NCBI GenBank assembly: GCA_910585905.1
Contig: CAJUID010000003.1
Coordinates: forward strand, 113,861 to 177,860
Direction of reading: 5' to 3'
DNA from: an uncultured Lachnospiraceae bacterium
GTDB lineage: Bacteria > Bacillota > Clostridia > Lachnospirales > Lachnospiraceae
Length of the DNA: 64,000 nucleotides
In this document: in pieces, positions 43,265 to 51,715 of the stretch
How the letters are laid out: each line of letters begins with the position of its first letter
How positions within the stretch are numbered: the first letter of the stretch is position 1
Position numbers and translations under genes: made by a program
The notes under the pieces: model-generated
Databases searched by the model: none
What the model saw: only the letters and a program-made list of their open reading frames with translations
What the model was told of the DNA's origin: nothing

Positions 43265-43990
43265 ATGGTAGTAGCTTTGATTTTAGCAGGAGGTGTCGGT
43301 TCCCGTTTAGGGGCTGACAGGCCAAAACAATTTTTAGAGATTCTTGGAAAACCAATTCTTGCTTATACTGCGGAGATTTATCAGAATTATTCTGGAGTAG
43401 ATGCGATAGAGATTGTATGTCATAAAAGCTGGAAAGATTATTTGGATGAGATGGTTCAGAGATATCAGCTGACAAAAGTGAAATGGATAGCAGATGGCGG
43501 AGAGACTTTTCAGGAATCTGTGGTGAATGGGATTCAGAATTTGAACGGAAAAATAGACCAGAAGGATATAGTAATGATTCATTATGGCGTTTCACCATTT
43601 ACGAGTGATGCGATTCTTGATGACGCGATAAAAGTTTGCAGAAAAAATAATATGTCTGTTTCATGTACTCCTTGCTATCAGTTAATGGGATCAAATGAAG
43701 AGGGCCAAGTAAGTAAGAACTGGGTAGACCGGGATGCGATGATGCAGATTGCCTGCCCACAAAGTTTTAGATATGGGTATTTGTTGGATATTTATGAGCG
43801 GGCGGAGAAGGAAGGGATTTTGGAAAAAACGGAACCGCATACTACAAGTTTAATGTATGCATTAGGAGATACCATCTATCAGTCATATGGCAACCAGGTT
43901 AATCTTAAAATCACGACAAAAGAGGATTTAGATATCTTTGAAGGATATGTTCTGATGAAGCAGAAGAAACTGCTGCCGCAGGGGAAATAG
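43265..43990 (+). CDS. IspD/TarI-like cytidylyltransferase, divergent
   Basis: This 241-residue protein has the CTP-binding start LILAGGVGSRLGADRPKQFL and later CPQSFRYGYLLDIY, as in IspD and TarI. The usual HD-x-x-RP motif is replaced by MIHYGVSPF, and the R of GG-x-x-R-x-x-S is Phe (GGETFQESV). The active site therefore differs, and the substrate is probably another polyol- or amino-alcohol phosphate. Its position between the LicC-LicA and second LicD genes supports a role in teichoic-like polymer or phospho-decoration. AGGAG precedes the ATG. Confidence 0.75.
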   Translation: MVVALILAGGVGSRLGADRPKQFLEILGKPILAYTAEIYQNYSGVDAIEIVCHKSWKDYLDEMVQRYQLTKVKWIADGGETFQESVVNGIQNLNGKIDQKDIVMIHYGVSPFTSDAILDDAIKVCRKNNMSVSCTPCYQLMGSNEEGQVSKNWVDRDAMMQIACPQSFRYGYLLDIYERAEKEGILEKTEPHTTSLMYALGDTIYQSYGNQVNLKITTKEDLDIFEGYVLMKQKKLLPQGK

Positions 43991-44089
43991 GAAACTTGTA
44001 TCAATACAGCATATTAAGATATGGTGATGATCCATATATTTCTTGTGGGCTGAAAAATTGGGAAGAGCAGATTTGGATTGGAGGAGAGA

Positions 44090-45247
44090 ATGGAGAATAA
44101 AGAAATTGTTTTGTTTGGCTGTGGTGAAATAGGGTATCAGGTTTTGCAAACTCTCGGTGCTGAAAACGTCTTATGCTTTTGCGATAATAACCAGGCTTTT
44201 TATGAAGTAGGGAGATGGGGGAAACAGGTTATTTCCTTGGGGCAGTTAATGGAAGAGTATAGCAATTATACTGTTGTCGTCTGTGTAAGGCTGCCGAAGG
44301 CATACCTGATTGCAGCACAGTTAGACCAGAAAGGTATTTCCGATTATTGGCTTTATCCGATGGTTGAGCAGGATGTATGCGGGCTCTCTGCAGATGACGC
44401 ACGGAGGTTTTTGTGCGACAGAGATGCAATGTATCAAATGCGTATGAAAAGCTATCAGAATAAAATATCAGATCTGGAAAGTCAGTTAGATTATATGAAA
44501 GGGCATGCTGATATCCGTTCTATGAAGCCAGCGGTAGGTGCACTTAGGGAAAGACAGCTTGCATTGGCTGATTTGGGGGAATTTTTCTGCCGGGCTGTTG
44601 AGGATTTAGGGGTACGGCCGATCTTGTGTGCGGGTAATTTGTTAGGGTATGTTAGAAATGGCGGTTTTGTTCCATGGGATGATGACATGGATTTTGATTT
44701 AATCCGGGAGGAATATGAGCGCCTGAGAGAGTATTGTGTGGCTAGACGGGATGAAGATGGCGGCGTACTTTTTCAATGGAATGGAAAAACAGAGCGGTTA
44801 TTTTTTTACGAGCATTATAAGATGTTTGGGTTAAAGAAAAAGGTGACGGAAGAAATATATTTGACGGTGGATTTCTTTGCGTTGGATTATTATGCAGATA
44901 ATTATCCTTTCCAGACCTTGCGTGAGGATGTGAAACGGATTCAGGCAGATGTATACGGTTTGGATAGTATGGAAAAGCGAATAAACTATGTAAGGGAAGC
45001 AAGACAAAAAAATCCAAATATAGTCAAGAAGAGTAATTCTATTTTCTTTGGGTTTGACAATATGCAGGCGATCCGGCCGCATGATATTGGTAAAACAATG
45101 CCTGAAAATATCGTGTTTCCTCTAGAGAGGGCAGAATTTGAAGGAAAACAGTTCTGGGTTCCGAATTGCCCGGAGGAATATCTCGCATATTATTATAAGG
45201 ATATATGGAGTTTTCCAGATGACGTTGGAGTGCAGCGGCATATATAA
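44090..45247 (+). CDS. LicD-family phosphotransferase with N-terminal Rossmann-like module (copy 2)
   Basis: This 385-residue paralogue of the protein at 40,478 has an N-terminal module (IVLFGCGEIGYQVLQTL, CFCDNNQAFYE, VVCVRLPKAYLIAAQL). Its LicD domain has PILCAGNLLGYVRNGGFVPW, then DDDMDFDLIREEYERLREYC. Both copies share the ends NSxxFGxDN and WxFPxDVGxxxHx. Two LicD proteins suggest two acceptor positions or two phospho-groups. GGAGGAGAGA precedes ATG 44090. It converges with the AraC-type gene. Confidence 0.85.
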   Translation: MENKEIVLFGCGEIGYQVLQTLGAENVLCFCDNNQAFYEVGRWGKQVISLGQLMEEYSNYTVVVCVRLPKAYLIAAQLDQKGISDYWLYPMVEQDVCGLSADDARRFLCDRDAMYQMRMKSYQNKISDLESQLDYMKGHADIRSMKPAVGALRERQLALADLGEFFCRAVEDLGVRPILCAGNLLGYVRNGGFVPWDDDMDFDLIREEYERLREYCVARRDEDGGVLFQWNGKTERLFFYEHYKMFGLKKKVTEEIYLTVDFFALDYYADNYPFQTLREDVKRIQADVYGLDSMEKRINYVREARQKNPNIVKKSNSIFFGFDNMQAIRPHDIGKTMPENIVFPLERAEFEGKQFWVPNCPEEYLAYYYKDIWSFPDDVGVQRHI

Positions 45248-45270
45248 TACTAAATGGCAATTGGGTTAAA

Positions 45271-46026
45271 TTATATCTCCATCCCTTTGTGATAGTTCTT
45301 TTCCCTGTATTCTTTTGGTGTACATCCCATTTCCTTCTTAAAGCACTGGATAAAGTAGCTCTGGGATGTAAAGCAGAAATATTCTGCAATATCTGAGTAG
45401 GAATACTCTGAAAATTTTAGCATATTTGAGGCTGCCTGTACTTTTTTCTGCCGGATAAATTGGCTGATGCACTGATTGGTTTCTTTTTTAAAAAGTTTAG
45501 AGAGATAGCTGGCATTAAGGTGAAGTGTCTCCGCAATCTCTGCAGCAGATAATTTCTTCTGCAAATTCCGGTAGATATAATCAATGGCGCGCGAAACCTG
45601 GATAGAATAGACCTGTTCTTTCTCCAGACGGGACATCTGTGTGGTAAAGTCAAGAAGCAGATCACCCTGTATGTTTAAGACCGAGCTGGAAGAAGTACAA
45701 GTATCAATCTGATTGATATACAGGTCACTTAAAGTATAGGCTTTTTCGCGCTCCATCCCATTCTCTACACAGAGACGTGTAATCAAGGCAGCAAAGATGA
45801 CGAAATGATATTTTGTATTTTGAAGCGGATTTTTTGATAGGACGCCATTATTGGCATTGCTGGTGGCGTCCGCTTTTTTATATTCTTTGGCGTATTCTTT
45901 TACTGTCTCAATGTCGCCAGATGCCACGGCATGGTAGAGCGCATATTCTTCTTCAAATTCGACATGGTTTCTGTTTTCTTCACGCTGTAGAAACATGCGG
46001 TAGTTTAATTGTTTTTCTAAGCTCAT
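45271..46026 (-). CDS. AraC-family transcriptional regulator
   Basis: This 251-residue protein has a C-terminal double helix-turn-helix of AraC type (residues 150-245): LSAAEIAETLHLNASYLSKLFKKE, IRQKKVQAASNMLK, YSDIAEYFCFTSQSYFIQCFKKEMGCTPKEYRE. The N-terminal 145 residues are helical and lack a cupin pattern, so the signal is unknown. It lies between the glycan locus and a divergently read c-di-GMP-type gene and could control either. GGGAAG lies upstream on the minus strand. Confidence 0.88.
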   Translation of the reverse strand: MSLEKQLNYRMFLQREENRNHVEFEEEYALYHAVASGDIETVKEYAKEYKKADATSNANNGVLSKNPLQNTKYHFVIFAALITRLCVENGMEREKAYTLSDLYINQIDTCTSSSSVLNIQGDLLLDFTTQMSRLEKEQVYSIQVSRAIDYIYRNLQKKLSAAEIAETLHLNASYLSKLFKKETNQCISQFIRQKKVQAASNMLKFSEYSYSDIAEYFCFTSQSYFIQCFKKEMGCTPKEYREKNYHKGMEI

Positions 46027-46376
46027 TTTTTTCTTCCCAATCTATTTGTTAGATTTTAAAAATATATCTAGATAATAAAAAGTTTAATGTCATTACATAT
46101 GCATGTCAATAGGGAACGAAAAGCTTCTTCACATTATTTTGTTTATGTGCTAGAATACATATTATGGTGTTAGTTTTTATTATGCCCTTGGACAGATAGA
46201 AGACAACAGCTTGCAGCATTGTTGGGTGTAAAAGTCTTTTGGCTTCAACATCATAATGATAAAAAGTAAATATAGTATAAATAACAGATTGGCAAGTCCG
46301 TCAGGAAATATTTGCAAATTGCCAGATAGTGGGAATGGCGGATATGTAGCGGCGAATGCGGAAATGGGGTTGTTAT
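46027..46376. other. Divergent intergenic region between the AraC-type and EAL genes
   Basis: This 350-bp region holds a likely promoter for the EAL gene (46,128-46,156) and a roughly 210-base leader after it. No c-di-GMP riboswitch core was recognised by eye. The promoter of the AraC gene could not be placed. Confidence 0.4.
46128..46156 (+). promoter_or_regulatory. Likely promoter of the GGDEF/EAL gene
   Basis: TTCACA (46128-46133) and TAGAAT (46151-46156) are separated by 17 bp. Inferred from consensus. Confidence 0.5.
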
Positions 46377-48155
46377 ATGACACATAAAGAAAAGGCAGAA
46401 CAGATACTAAATCAGCAGTATCATTGCTCGCAGGCATTATTTGGAGCCTTTGCAGATGACTTTGGCCTGGATTTAAAGACTGCATTTAAAATCAGCACTT
46501 GTTTTGGCGGCGGGATGCGTCAGGGCGGAACCTGTGGCTGTATCACTGCGTCACTTCTAGTATTGGGAATGGCTTTGGGATTTTACGATTCCCAGGATAG
46601 GGAGTTAGAAGTTTACGGCAATAAAAAGACAGATGAGTTTATCCACCGCTTTACAGAACAGATGGATGGGGCAGTGAACTGCAGAGATATTTTGGGGGAA
46701 GATATTTCAGTTCCGGCAGAGATAGCTGTAATCCGCAAAGAGGGACTCATTCTAAAAAAATGTCCAAAGGCGTTAAATATAAGTATTGAAATTTTAGAGG
46801 ATATGTTGGCAGATTATTTCAAAGATATTACAGAGAGCAGTATTAACTTAGAAGATATTCCTCAAAATGATGAGATGCAGACTGTGCTTAAGAGTATCAG
46901 TAAGCTTCGTCGTTTTCGGAGAAATGTCAATAATCTGCTGTTTTCTTCAACGAAAGAGATTGGCTTTATTCAGTTTGATATCCGAAAATTTAAAATAGTG
47001 AACGACTTATATGGTGAGAATTTCGGTGACCAGATATTAGATTTTATCAGAAGGCAGTTAACGGAAAGCTGCGGCGAGGAACAGTATTTTGTTAATCTTC
47101 GAAGTGATGTGTTTATGGTGGTGACAGAATATGAGAAAGAAGAGGAGCTGGTGGAGTTTATCAAACTATTAGATTCTAAAATCAGCAGTTATAAGGACGT
47201 TAAGCTTCAGATGTCATATGGCATTTATACAGTGGAAGATAAAAGAATGGAGCTCCGGCAGATGGAGGATAGGGCTGCGATGGCAAGAAAGGCTGCAAAA
47301 GGCAATATTTTGACGAATATATTGTTTTATAAAGAGCAGTTTAAGGAGTCATTGTACAACCGGAAGTTTATCGAAGAAAATATGCAGGCTGCAATTTCAG
47401 AAAGGCAGTTTTTGATGTATCTGCAGCCAAAGTACAGCATTGCCAAAAATGAGATTATTGGGGCGGAGGCTTTGGTAAGATGGCGCCATCCAGAGCGCGG
47501 AATGATCTTTCCAAATGAATTTATTCCAGTTATTGAGGAAAACGGATTTATTAAAAAAGTAGATTATTACATATGGGAAGAAGCGTGTCGATTTATTAAA
47601 AAATGTGAGGAGGCAGGGATTCAATCCTGCCCGGTCTCTGTAAATGTATCAAGAGTGCATTTGCGCGATAATGAGTGTGTTCAGGTACTTTCTGATATGA
47701 TTGATGAGTATCATATTACAAAAGGGCTCCTGGAATTGGAAATAACAGAGACAGCGGATGACCAGCAGGTGAGTTTAAAAGCGCTGGAACTAAAGGAAGA
47801 GGGCTTTACGCTTTTGATGGATGATTTTGGTAGTGGTTATTCATCTTTAAATATCCTTTTGGAAACCCCGTTTGATGTAATTAAGCTGGACAAGAAATTT
47901 ATGGAGAATATGATGGTATCCGGTAAGGGAAGGCTAATTCTGGAGCAGGTAGTTTCTATGGCAAACAAACTGGACCTTGGGCTGCTTGCAGAAGGCGTAG
48001 AGACAAAAGAACAGATTGAGTTGCTGCAGAGCATAGGCTGTGACCAGGTGCAGGGATATTATTATGCAAAACCAATGCCGGAAGAAGATTTTTATGCGCT
48101 GTTGGAAAAACAATTTGCAGGCCATTTGACTTTCCCCATTTTTAGGAGAGAATAA
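46377..48155 (+). CDS. C_GCAxxG_C_C redox domain fused to degenerate GGDEF and intact EAL
   Basis: In this 592-residue protein, residues 1-145 match the C_GCAxxG_C_C family (HCSQALFGAFADDFGL, FGGGMRQGGTCGCITASL, NCRDILG, KKCPKAL), thought to bind a redox cofactor or metal. Residues 170-320 are a GGDEF fold whose signature is RSDVF, so it is not expected to make c-di-GMP. Residues 335-580 are an EAL domain with AEALVRWRHP, NVSRVHL, ELEITETA, DDFGSGYSSL, KLDKKFM and EGVET, so c-di-GMP hydrolysis is likely. The last codons lie inside the palindromic element that follows. Confidence 0.85.
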   Translation: MTHKEKAEQILNQQYHCSQALFGAFADDFGLDLKTAFKISTCFGGGMRQGGTCGCITASLLVLGMALGFYDSQDRELEVYGNKKTDEFIHRFTEQMDGAVNCRDILGEDISVPAEIAVIRKEGLILKKCPKALNISIEILEDMLADYFKDITESSINLEDIPQNDEMQTVLKSISKLRRFRRNVNNLLFSSTKEIGFIQFDIRKFKIVNDLYGENFGDQILDFIRRQLTESCGEEQYFVNLRSDVFMVVTEYEKEEELVEFIKLLDSKISSYKDVKLQMSYGIYTVEDKRMELRQMEDRAAMARKAAKGNILTNILFYKEQFKESLYNRKFIEENMQAAISERQFLMYLQPKYSIAKNEIIGAEALVRWRHPERGMIFPNEFIPVIEENGFIKKVDYYIWEEACRFIKKCEEAGIQSCPVSVNVSRVHLRDNECVQVLSDMIDEYHITKGLLELEITETADDQQVSLKALELKEEGFTLLMDDFGSGYSSLNILLETPFDVIKLDKKFMENMMVSGKGRLILEQVVSMANKLDLGLLAEGVETKEQIELLQSIGCDQVQGYYYAKPMPEEDFYALLEKQFAGHLTFPIFRRE

Positions 48156-48703
48156 TCTGATGTTATTGATAACACAGATATTTTGCCAATTTTGCTCTGT
48201 GTACATGATTTTCATTCAGAATCCAAATGGAATAACCAGGAAATGCAGCCTCATCTGGCAACGCTACGCTTTGAGGAAGGTCTAATGCCTTTGCAAACTT
48301 CGATGTATGATTTATGCGCCCCTTTCGCAAACTCACGGCAATGCAGCAGTGTGCTATGTTTTTCGTAGAGGCACTCAGAGGCCGTCGGTGCTTATATTCT
48401 GCTTTGCAGGATATTATGCACCGTTACGTGCCTCTGCGTAGCGGAAGCGTGCCTTCTAGGAAAACATAGCACACTGCTACATGCCGCTTAGACATGCTTC
48501 GGGGCGCATATTCCATCGAAGTTTTACAAAGCAAAGACCTTCTATCAAAGCTAGTTGTCTGGCGATGAGGCTGCATTCCCGGTTGTTCCATCTAAAGTTT
48601 TTGAGAACATCATGTAACCACAGAGTAAAATTGGCGAAACTCCATTGCCTATCAATAACATCAGATTATCCTTTTTGAAAAATGGGGAAAGTCAAAGCAG
48701 GCC
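48119..48703. repeat. Large imperfect palindromic element (about 585 bp)
   Basis: The left arm (about 48,119-48,370) matches the reverse complement of the right arm (about 48,432-48,703) over some 250 bp with gaps. Shared blocks include GACTTTCCCCATTTTT at the ends, AATCTGATGTTATTGATA, GCCAATTTT, ATGCAGCCTCATC and AGCAGTGTGCTATGTTTT. No transposase is seen. The left end covers the final codons and stop of the EAL gene. It is a MITE-like element or remnant, or an inverted duplication. Confidence 0.7.
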
Positions 48704-48926
48704 AGTAGCGTTTGATTCTGCTAAAATTTAATATTTAGCAGAGAAGCCCGTTTCCCTCCTTTAAAACAAGTGGGAGCTCTTGATAAAGCAAAAAGAACGC
48801 TAAAGGTAAAACGAAGAATAGAAATATCGAAAAAAATATGAACTTTTTAGGAAATGCCTTTTCTTTTGTCATAGTTTGTGGTATAAAAGAGAATGTTGAG
48901 TTATAGTTACTATAGCCAAAAATGTG
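48704..48926. other. Intergenic region between the palindrome and repeat copy B
   Basis: It contains a short hairpin (about 48,717-48,742) and a minus-strand frame for a 45-residue hydrophobic peptide without a convincing ribosome binding site. No gene is called. Confidence 0.35.
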
Positions 48927-49076
48927 AGTCAAATACCCCGCTGCAAGCAACGGGGCATGACTTAGCTTCTTTTTAGTAAGTTCGCCCCATAGGGGCGGGG
49001 TATTTGACCCTCGCGGCGGTCGCCAAATGCGAGCAAGCTCGCGCTTGGCTCGTTGCTTCGCGGGAATAAATGGACA
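48927..49076 (-). repeat. 150-bp dispersed repeat, copy B (inverted)
   Basis: This is the reverse complement of copy A (9,857-10,006), with about four or five differences over 150 bp. It lies just before the PPIase gene and marks the right edge of the accessory region. Confidence 0.85.
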
Positions 49077-49125
49077 TGCTTTGGGCAGATAGTAATAGAA
49101 AAGTTAGAAAGTGGAGGTAACAAAA

Positions 49126-50250
49126 TTGAGAAAAACGAATAAATTACTGGCATTTGCACTTTGCGTCAGCTTAAGTGTGGTATCACTTAGCGGGTGCGGT
49201 TCTGAAAAGAAAGGCTCTGACAATACTAAGAAGGAAGAGACAGACAAAAAGAAGGGAGATACAAAGAAATCGGAGGTTCCAGTAATTGCGTCTGCAGCAT
49301 CCTATATTGACCTGGCAGAATATAAGACTGTGGAATTAAAAAAGAGTGACATTGACAAGGCAGTTCAGGATAAAATAAATGAAGAATTAAATAATTATGC
49401 GACTTACAAAAAAAGTAAGAAGGGAAAAGTAAAAAGCGGGGATACTGTAAATATTTATTATGTGGGCAGAATTGATGGCGAAGCTTTTGATGGTGGTTCT
49501 TGCACAAAGGACAAGTATCCGGATGGCTATGACCTGACAATTGGCTCTAAATCCTTTATTGATGGTTTTGAGGATGCCCTAATCGGAAAAACAATTGGTA
49601 AGACATATGATATTAATGTAACATTTCCAGACCCATATCAGAATAATCCAGACTTATCCGGAAAACCTGCAGTATTTACAGTAACATTGAACTATTTGCG
49701 CGGAGATAAAATTGAGGCCAAGTTTGATGATGAGTTTGTAAAGAAAAACTTGACACAGTATGAATCTGTAAAAGATTATAAAGAACAGAACAGGAAGACT
49801 ATTATACGCTCTAAGGCAATCGAGCAAGTATGTTTAGACAGCACAGTGAAGGAATATCCAAAAGGGAAAGTTGAGGAGATGGCTGAGCAGTTAAATACTT
49901 CTATCGAAAGTTTTCTTACAAGAAGTAGTATGACCATGTCGGATTATCTTAAAACTTATAATATGACACAGGAACAATATGATAATCAGGTTGAGGAGAA
50001 TGCGAAACAGGATGTCAGAAATCAGATTGTCTATAATGCAATTGCGCAGGCAGAAAAAATTGAGGTTACAGATGACGAGTATCAGGCGAGTTTAAACACT
50101 TATTTGACCAATTACGGCTGCAAGAGTGAATCAGAATTGGACACAGCATTTGAGACAAATTATGGGACAACCGCTAAAAATATTATATATAATGAGCTTT
50201 TGTTTGGAAAAATTGCAGATTATCTTGCCGGAAATGTAAAAGAGGTATAA
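49126..50250 (+). CDS. FKBP-type peptidyl-prolyl isomerase lipoprotein (trigger-factor-like)
   Basis: This 374-residue lipoprotein has a signal peptide with a lipobox (VSLSGCGSE, Cys near 23), then a charged Lys-rich linker. An FKBP domain follows (KVKSGDTVNIYYVGRIDGEAF, TIGSKSFIDGFEDALIG, VTFPDPYQ), then a C-terminal helical region like that of trigger factor. It should help fold exported proteins at the outer face of the membrane. The start is a TTG at 49126, with GGAGG 8 bp upstream; no suitable ATG exists. Confidence 0.87.
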   Translation: MRKTNKLLAFALCVSLSVVSLSGCGSEKKGSDNTKKEETDKKKGDTKKSEVPVIASAASYIDLAEYKTVELKKSDIDKAVQDKINEELNNYATYKKSKKGKVKSGDTVNIYYVGRIDGEAFDGGSCTKDKYPDGYDLTIGSKSFIDGFEDALIGKTIGKTYDINVTFPDPYQNNPDLSGKPAVFTVTLNYLRGDKIEAKFDDEFVKKNLTQYESVKDYKEQNRKTIIRSKAIEQVCLDSTVKEYPKGKVEEMAEQLNTSIESFLTRSSMTMSDYLKTYNMTQEQYDNQVEENAKQDVRNQIVYNAIAQAEKIEVTDDEYQASLNTYLTNYGCKSESELDTAFETNYGTTAKNIIYNELLFGKIADYLAGNVKEV

Positions 50251-50395
50251 TAAGATAGCGCTTATGATTACCTTGAACGTAAAAAGAACCCTCGTGGCAA
50301 CTGCTAAACGGAATATTTGCAGGTCCGCCTAGCCCGTTGCTCCGATGGAAGAAAGAGGATACGTAACTATGTTACTGTAACGATGGGAGGAAAAC

Positions 50396-51715
50396 GTGAG
50401 TAAACCGATTGTAGCCATAGTGGGACGTCCAAATGTGGGAAAGTCTACACTTTTTAATATGTTGGCAGGGGAGCGGATTGCGATTGTAAAAGATACGCCC
50501 GGTGTGACCAGGGACCGTATTTATGCAGATGTATCATGGCTAAATTTCAATTTTACCATAATGGATACTGGAGGGATTGAGCCGGAAACCAAAAACCAGA
50601 TGTTCCGGGATATGAGGGAACAGGCGGAAATGGCGATTGAGATGGCCGATGTGGTGATGTTTATCGTGGATGTAAAACAGGGGCTTGTGGACGCTGATTT
50701 TAAGGTAGCGGATATGCTTCGGAAGGCGAAGAAAAAAGTAGTTCTCGTGGTCAATAAAGTGGATAACTTTGATAAATTGATGCCGGATGTCTACGAGTTT
50801 TACAATTTGGGGATTGGCGACCCACATCCAGTCTCATCCATTGGGAAGCTTGGAATTGGCGATATGCTGGATGAGGTGACAGACCTTTTTCCAGATAGTC
50901 TAGAGGATGAGGATGATGAGAGGCCGCGCGTTGCGATTGTTGGCAAGCCAAATGTAGGAAAATCATCTATTATTAATAAAATTATTGGGGAAAACCGTGT
51001 AATTGTATCAGATGTAGCCGGCACAACGCGTGATGCCATTGATACAGCAGTTACTTGGCAGGATAAGGAATATGTATTTATTGATACAGCAGGGCTGCGC
51101 CGCAAAAACAAAATAAAAGAAGAAATTGAGAGATATAGTATTCTCCGTACTGTTTCTGCGGTGGAACGTGCTGATGTTGTTGTTCTGGTCATTGATGCAG
51201 CGGAGGGCGTGACGGAGCAGGATGCTAAGATTGCCGGGATTGCCCATGACAGAGGACGTGGTATGATTATTGCAGTCAATAAATGGGACGCAATAGAAAA
51301 GAATAATCATTCCGTAAAAGAATATACTGATAAAATAAGACAGGTTCTTTCCTTTCTGCCATATGCAGAGATAATTTTTATCTCTGCAAAGACTGGGCAG
51401 CGGATGCCGAAACTTTTTGATGTGCTGGAGGTTGTGATACAGAACCACCAGCTCCGCATTGCCACAGGTGTATTGAACGATATTTTGACGGAGGCAGTTG
51501 CTATGCAGCAGCCGCCATCCGATAAGGGAAAACGCCTGAAAATTTATTATATGACGCAGGTTAGCATTAAGCCGCCTACGTTTGTAGTGTTTGTGAATGA
51601 TAAAAAATTGATGCATTTTTCTTATACCAGATATCTGGAAAATAAGATACGCGAAGCGTTCGGGTTTGCCGGAACGCCGCTTAAATTTTTAATTCGGGAG
51701 CGCAGGGAAAAATGA
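50396..51715 (+). CDS. der: Ribosome biogenesis GTPase Der (EngA)
   Basis: This 439-residue protein has two tandem GTPase domains, with P-loops GRPNVGKST (near residue 9) and GKPNVGKSS (near 184), DTGG/DTAG switch motifs, and NKVD and NKWD specificity motifs. A C-terminal KH-like domain (TFVVFVNDKKLMHFSY) follows. It acts in 50S subunit assembly. The start is GTG 50396 with GGGAGG upstream. The stop overlaps the plsY start by four bases. Confidence 0.97.
   Translation: MSKPIVAIVGRPNVGKSTLFNMLAGERIAIVKDTPGVTRDRIYADVSWLNFNFTIMDTGGIEPETKNQMFRDMREQAEMAIEMADVVMFIVDVKQGLVDADFKVADMLRKAKKKVVLVVNKVDNFDKLMPDVYEFYNLGIGDPHPVSSIGKLGIGDMLDEVTDLFPDSLEDEDDERPRVAIVGKPNVGKSSIINKIIGENRVIVSDVAGTTRDAIDTAVTWQDKEYVFIDTAGLRRKNKIKEEIERYSILRTVSAVERADVVVLVIDAAEGVTEQDAKIAGIAHDRGRGMIIAVNKWDAIEKNNHSVKEYTDKIRQVLSFLPYAEIIFISAKTGQRMPKLFDVLEVVIQNHQLRIATGVLNDILTEAVAMQQPPSDKGKRLKIYYMTQVSIKPPTFVVFVNDKKLMHFSYTRYLENKIREAFGFAGTPLKFLIRERREK

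Noticed and set aside
46157..46376. Possible c-di-GMP riboswitch in the EAL gene leader
   Set aside because: The conserved GEMM core was not found by eye; the leader length alone is not evidence.
48183..48678. Two plus-strand frames inside the palindromic element
   Set aside because: They are low-complexity, lack ribosome binding sites and follow from the inverted arms rather than a gene.
48735..48872. Minus-strand 45-residue hydrophobic peptide
   Set aside because: It has a plausible membrane helix but no Shine-Dalgarno and no neighbours in an operon.
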